From the NCBI GenBank assembly GCA_031082425.1, contig JAVHLB010000001.1:1-64000 (forward strand): a DNA stretch of 64,000 nt, in the 5' to 3' direction. This document shows positions 60,601 to 64,000 of the stretch, in pieces. A program made the translations under genes and the position numbers. The notes under the pieces are model-generated. The model was not told where the DNA came from, made no database searches, and saw nothing but the letters and a program-made list of their open reading frames with translations. This DNA comes from Candidatus Edwardsbacteria bacterium. Its GTDB lineage: Bacteria > Edwardsbacteria > AC1 > EtOH8. The stretch's first letter is position 1. Every line of letters starts with the position of its first letter.

Positions 60601-62396
60601 AAGGCCCCATCGGTTGTTTCCGTTGCCCAAAGCTCCCGGGCCAACAACAGGGTGCGATGGATGTCGCCCCGCTGCCGGGTCTTGATATACAGTCGGGTGG
60701 TCAGGCGGATCCGCTGTTCGCCATCCGGCAGCCAGGTTCGGTATGCCTCCCGGCAGAAAAAGTCGCCGATGGGGTCCGGCTGGCGCTCGATCTGTCCCAT
60801 CAGTTCCCGGCGCTGCTCCTGCCCCCAGCCGGCCATCACCAGCCTTAAACATTGTTGGTCGTTTATGGCATAACTGTCGCCCCGTTTTACGATCCTGTTT
60901 CTTAACCGGTCCGGCAGGGGCTGCCCGGCAGGAAGCTGGCCCAGGGCTGCGGCCCCAGCCAGGGTTTTCTCGCCGGCCGACAGGCCCTGCCACCAATCGG
61001 ACAGCCTCCCGGCACAACTTTCCGGAAGTTCCCGATTGGCCAGGATCTCCGGCCATTTGACCTGCCGGATCTTCTCCTTTTTTGAGATCCACCCGCTCCG
61101 CAGGTAAAATTGGATCAGCTCCTCGGCCCGCCCGACATCATCGCCGGTTTCCTCGCAGATCCGGCAGGCCAGCAGGCCCAGGTCATAGGGGCTGATATCA
61201 TCAAAACAGCCTTTTAAGATGCGGCGATAGAGATCTTCCGTGGCCGGCCCGATTGGAATCACTCGCGCCGTGGATGGGACCGAAGGGTCGGCGGGACCCT
61301 CTCCGGCGCAGATTATGCTCCAGCGCCCCTTCCCGGACAGCTTTTCCAGCCGGGGATCGAAAGGCTTTATATGGTCGATCAGAAGCAGGGCGCCTTCGGC
61401 GAAATCGAAATCCGGGACATCGTTTTTCGGGAGGCTTTTCAGGTCCAGGTAATAGCTGTCCCGGCCCCTGAGTCGGCTGATAAAATCGATCTCTTTCAAC
61501 AGGCCGGTCCGGCCGCTTCCCTGCCCGCCGGCCAGCTTCACCAGGGATGGTTTGGCCGGGTCATCATGGCCCAAGGCTTCCCGCAAAGCCCCCGGGGGCG
61601 ATGCGTAAGCGAACCTCACCAGTTCCTGATCCGGGGAAAATATCCCGGCCTGGCAGCCCGCCTCCAGCAGAGATCCGGCAGAATCGTACCGCTCGATGGG
61701 ATCGTAACGAAGCATTTTTATCAGCAGGTCAGCCACCGGCCCCGAAAAGCGTTCTTTTATTTGGACCGCCAGAGGCTCGTTCCGGTTGAGCCTGACCTCC
61801 GAGCGGGGAAGTTCCCCGGTCAGCATCTGGAACAGCAGCAGGCCCATACTGTAGACGTCTGACGCCCGGATAATGGCGCCCTGTCCCGACAGCGATTCGG
61901 GCGGGGCATAGGCCGGCGTGCCGCAGCCCGGGCCGGCCCCGGCGGTTCCGGCCTGTCCCAGATCCAGCAATTTGACCGAAAGGCCGGAGACCATGACGTT
62001 ATCGGGTTTTATATCACCATGGACCAGACCCCGCTGATGAAGGTACGACAGGATCCGGCAAAGCTTTTCCAGAACCGGCAGGGCGTCGGCCGGGGGCATG
62101 GCCCCCGGGGCCAGCATCTCGGAAAGGGACTCCCCGGGGCAGTATTCCAGGGACAGATACCCGCTTTCCCCTTGGGGGGAAAGCGAAAAGTCGTAAACCT
62201 CCGGAAGCCCGGGATGCCGGAACCGGTGCAGCCGAATGTACTCGTTCCTCAACAAATGACAAAATGGCCCGGAGGCCATCTTCAATGCCACATCCCTGCC
62301 GGCCGCCAGGTCCCTGGCCAAGAATACCCGGCCGAAGCCGCCCTGCCCCAGGGACCGGATCATCTTATAGCGCCGGGGGAATCCGTCGTTCTCCAT
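57660..62396 (-). CDS. Ser/Thr kinase - TPR - GAF - sigma-54 AAA+ - Fis HTH regulator
   Basis: 1578 residues from ATG 62396 (GGAAGGAA upstream; an ATG at 62435 lacks a site). Residues ~10-250: protein kinase fold with LGQGGFGRV, VALK, HGDIKPDN and DLG in place of HRD/DFG, so activity may be altered. ~289-296: variant P-loop GGQGSGRTG in an NTPase-like region. ~540-1060: TPR array. ~1110-1230: GAF domain. ~1273-1510: AAA+ sigma-54 activator with GESGSGKE (Walker A), RGAFTGAGK (GAFTGA loop that contacts sigma-54), GGTLFLDEI (Walker B). ~1535-1578: Fis-type HTH (ISQAAKALGVSRRHLYRLME). Cytoplasmic. Transcribes sigma-54 targets in response to signals read by kinase, TPR or GAF parts. Confidence 0.95.
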   Translation of the reverse strand: MENDGFPRRYKMIRSLGQGGFGRVFLARDLAAGRDVALKMASGPFCHLLRNEYIRLHRFRHPGLPEVYDFSLSPQGESGYLSLEYCPGESLSEMLAPGAMPPADALPVLEKLCRILSYLHQRGLVHGDIKPDNVMVSGLSVKLLDLGQAGTAGAGPGCGTPAYAPPESLSGQGAIIRASDVYSMGLLLFQMLTGELPRSEVRLNRNEPLAVQIKERFSGPVADLLIKMLRYDPIERYDSAGSLLEAGCQAGIFSPDQELVRFAYASPPGALREALGHDDPAKPSLVKLAGGQGSGRTGLLKEIDFISRLRGRDSYYLDLKSLPKNDVPDFDFAEGALLLIDHIKPFDPRLEKLSGKGRWSIICAGEGPADPSVPSTARVIPIGPATEDLYRRILKGCFDDISPYDLGLLACRICEETGDDVGRAEELIQFYLRSGWISKKEKIRQVKWPEILANRELPESCAGRLSDWWQGLSAGEKTLAGAAALGQLPAGQPLPDRLRNRIVKRGDSYAINDQQCLRLVMAGWGQEQRRELMGQIERQPDPIGDFFCREAYRTWLPDGEQRIRLTTRLYIKTRQRGDIHRTLLLARELWATETTDGAFYRELAEQITDLCCRMGRWREALESWQKLENSRGRDWKYWKRLFYIISNGKFYQEAENKIKLLAGMIGELDPELALLGQSYQGYLRGIRDGSHDPDRILRECLSRGKELGSPRAMMAAAELLGIYHYQKSRWDLAIEPLETAMQLWNQDTAGYEKSRILAFYGNTLGILGSPEKARDRLEEAISHADSAIPDQSLGKIHYSLGSVYFNLRDWDRAEEAYRQSMYHLMGVGSQQYLTEALTGLANIAMNKGGYAAAHRYLLALLAGAGKEDRERGLTASLSNLSIVESLLGQKELAAIHIAKALEISRRPDSVCGPAAVLKVRAGLELEQGKWPRAIASYQEAMENYHQLGIAPDPEILADLAFAEHRNGNTSLAREYLSRAKENPQNNGILTGQIKIVEGILQMVDDNTAKQGLKTAIEAGRELMEKGDRFTAANCWLRAAEEAVERGRPELLEKVLPWLVRAESLFIEMGTPDHLGRAREMMLRANRICFDRPDRETFSPNLLNGIYRLAGLLATEVGQRDLAGESLKLALEMTGAERGALFLLDQDLQITMAAQVDLDDQTRKDALEFSATAVRAAAGQGRLIISNDASLDEAFRSRLSVQRNIIRSLLCVPLHFREGAAGAVYLDSRVTSGLFGDRQREFLLALAGIIGAVLESGQLISRLRFDQGAGGSQENDISNLIIGQSPPVRQMIQRIKTVAQADITVMLDGESGSGKEMAALAVHRLSSRWKRKFLALDCGSLPETLLESELFGYVRGAFTGAGKDKPGLFESADGGTLFLDEIASASQAVQSRLLRVLESGEIRRVGESENRAVDVRVICATNKDLEIEINEGRFREDLYYRLKVMTIPIPPLRERSGDILLLAEYFKEKYCRKFGKIGLRFDSEAKQQMIGHAWPGNVRELENTVQRAVLLTNKKAITPRELEISPGLSEVQNKYQSDRRPDILEAVKNFNGNISQAAKALGVSRRHLYRLMEKHNIKV

Positions 62397-62596
62397 ATCG
62401 TTCCTTCCCGTGATCATTCTGTCAATTGAAAACACCAGACATTGCTAGGCCGCAGACCGCCTGAATTTCCCATGGGCCCGGTCCACCCAGAAGAAACATC
62501 GGTCTGCCGGGGCCTTTCTTCCGGCAAAATACGGCCCGATAATATTACATGAAAATAGTCTTTTGCGCAACAAGAAAAACCGGCTTTTTAATGAAA

Positions 62597-62621
62597 AACC
62601 CGGCAGCCGTGCTGCCGGGTT
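62597..62621. terminator. Strong isolated hairpin
   Basis: AACCCGGCAGC-CGT-GCTGCCGGGTT, 11-base stem. On the minus strand it is followed by TTTTC, so it could stop leftward transcription, although no leftward gene is visible to its right. The rest of 62397-62765 holds nothing I recognise apart from the ribosome site of the next gene. Confidence 0.5.
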
Positions 62622-62765
62622 CTAATTATGTTCATTATGGTGGGCGGTTGTGGAAGAGTTCCGAACTGTCTTATTCCCGCCTTCGGGGAATAAAGCATTT
62701 TTATCTTGATTTTATGTGCGCATTTTATGTATAGTTACGACCATATAAAAAGAGAAGGGATAACG

Positions 62766-64000
62766 ATGAGAAATACATTGTTTTGGGTTGTTCTGTCGGT
62801 TTCAGTATTATTACTGCCCGGCATTCTTTATGCCCAAGCGCCCTATACGGTCTGGGTTCGCACATATAATGGTCCAGCCTTTTCCGGCGCAGCAGCAACG
62901 TCCTGTGCCGTTGATGCTGCGGGGAACCTTTATGTGGCGGGAAGCTCTTCAAATGGTTCAAATAGTGATTTTTTAATTATAAAATATAATGCTGTCACCG
63001 GCGATACAATTTGGGTACGCAGTTATATCGGCTCGGCGGATGATGACGATGGCGCCAAAGACTGTGCCGTGGACAATTCGGGATATCTTTATGTCACGGG
63101 TTATTATTATAATGAGACTCAAGACGAAGATTACTTGACAATCAAATACAACACTACCACTGGAGACACTATCTGGTCTCGAAGATATAAGGGCACAGTA
63201 TATGCCAATGGGAGCGATATAGCTTATAGCTGTGCCGTTGATGATTCTGGAAACCTTTACGTCACTGGTTTTTCTTCACCCGATTATTTAACTATAAAAT
63301 ACAACACTGCTACCGGAGACACAATTTGGACCCGCCGTTTTAGCGCGAATGGGTTTAATAACAGTTGTGATGTTGACGGCTTCGGCAATTTATATGTGGC
63401 CGGAACTTCTAGTGGGAGTTGCCTTGCAATAAAATATAACGCTGTGACCGGCGACACCATCTGGACAAAGCGTTATGAAGGTAGTGGTTCCGTACACAGT
63501 TGTGCGGTTGATGGCTCAGGGAACCTATATGTGACAGCTTCTTCCATCGTTGATACTAGTTATGCTTTCCTGAACATCATCAAGTATAATACCGCCGGGG
63601 ACACGCTTTGGACCAGCAGTTATGGTCCAGTCTATTGGCTTGATTACGCCAACGACTGTGTGGCTGATGACTCTGGCAATTTATATGTCCCTTATCATTC
63701 CTATAATGGCGCTAATTTTGATTATCTCACCATTAAATACAATGCCAATGGCGATACTTTGTGGACCTGCCGGTACAACAGCCCGGCCGATAGTAATGAT
63801 TCACCCAGTGACTGTGCGATAGACGGGTCGGGCAATCTTTATGTTACCGGCGCTTCATACAATGGCACAAGTTCTTGTCTGACCATAAAGTATAATACAG
63901 CAGCCGGAGTAGCAGGGAAGCCTAACTGCCAAATGGCCGATAACAAATTACAATTAGGGCAAAATATACCTAATCCTTTCAGCCAACATACAGTCATTAG
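62766..64000 (+). CDS. Secreted seven-blade propeller (SBBP-type) protein, 3' end outside window
   Basis: About 411 residues visible from ATG 62766 (GAAGGGA upstream). Signal peptide ending near LPGILYAQA. Seven ~50-residue repeats built as CAVDDSGNLYVTG ... YLTIKYNTxTGDTIWxRRY (x varies), a beta-propeller of the SBBP kind, then GQNIPNPFSQHTVI, the start of the FlgD-like type-IX-style domain, cut by the window end. Notably AT-richer than its neighbours. Likely surface or secreted; role unknown. Confidence 0.85.
   Translation, partial: MRNTLFWVVLSVSVLLLPGILYAQAPYTVWVRTYNGPAFSGAAATSCAVDAAGNLYVAGSSSNGSNSDFLIIKYNAVTGDTIWVRSYIGSADDDDGAKDCAVDNSGYLYVTGYYYNETQDEDYLTIKYNTTTGDTIWSRRYKGTVYANGSDIAYSCAVDDSGNLYVTGFSSPDYLTIKYNTATGDTIWTRRFSANGFNNSCDVDGFGNLYVAGTSSGSCLAIKYNAVTGDTIWTKRYEGSGSVHSCAVDGSGNLYVTASSIVDTSYAFLNIIKYNTAGDTLWTSSYGPVYWLDYANDCVADDSGNLYVPYHSYNGANFDYLTIKYNANGDTLWTCRYNSPADSNDSPSDCAIDGSGNLYVTGASYNGTSSCLTIKYNTAAGVAGKPNCQMADNKLQLGQNIPNPFSQHTVI

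Overview
The window is a GC-rich bacterial chromosome segment (one AT-richer gene at the right edge) dominated by minus-strand operons. Several secreted proteins end in a FlgD-like, type-IX-style C-terminal domain with an (Y/I)PNPF motif (GH18 enzyme at 21.6-23.7 kb, repeat proteins at 44.7, 48.5 and 62.8 kb). Together with outer-membrane-barrel-like proteins and a LPS/O-antigen-type locus this suggests a Gram-negative of the FCB superphylum or a neighbouring candidate phylum (Edwardsbacteria/WOR-3/TA06-like). That placement is inference; no 16S gene is present.

Layout. 1-10.2 kb: surface polysaccharide locus (two Wzx-type flippases, two GT4, one GT9, one GT2, WbqC, PIG-L deacetylase, radical SAM protein, methyltransferase), tightly overlapped on the minus strand. 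10.2-23.7 kb: coiled-coil sensor-like membrane protein, BatA/VWA protein, ThiD, PHP phosphatase, DUF1189 protein, methyltransferase, two tandem GT-C/TPR membrane proteins, phosphomannomutase and a secreted GH18 protein. 23.7-28.6 kb: plus-strand cell-surface module (barrel-like protein, ECF sigma factor, zinc anti-sigma factor, Ig-repeat secreted protein). 28.6-43.2 kb: mostly housekeeping on the minus strand (PBP4, HNH protein, tRNA-Ala, DUF58, MFS, dUTPase, aminotransferase, M16 protease, RecJ, RNase P RNA, RNase HI-like protein, zinc-ribbon protein). 43.2-50.8 kb: plus-strand permease, two TetR regulators and two large secreted repeat proteins, with two copies of a putative small-RNA module on the other strand. 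50.8-57.4 kb: accessory island rich in palindromes and a ~0.5 kb duplicated repeat; it carries a radical SAM/SPASM enzyme with a previously overlooked 44-residue Cys-Cys precursor peptide, small nuclease-like genes and a response regulator. 57.6-62.4 kb: a 1578-residue Ser/Thr-kinase / TPR / GAF / sigma-54 AAA+ regulator. 62.8-64.0 kb: start of a seven-blade secreted propeller protein.

The most interesting system is the apparent RiPP pair at 53.6-55.1 kb: the SPASM enzyme followed 29 bases later by a strong ribosome-binding site and a peptide with two CC motifs. Second are the kinase-sigma54 regulator with a short secreted proline-rich peptide behind a -24-like element, the shared extracytoplasmic domain in the anti-sigma factor and the adjacent surface protein, and the paired small-RNA modules, one of which runs into a degenerate tRNA-Ile. 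All functional names come from reading motifs by eye; no database search was possible.
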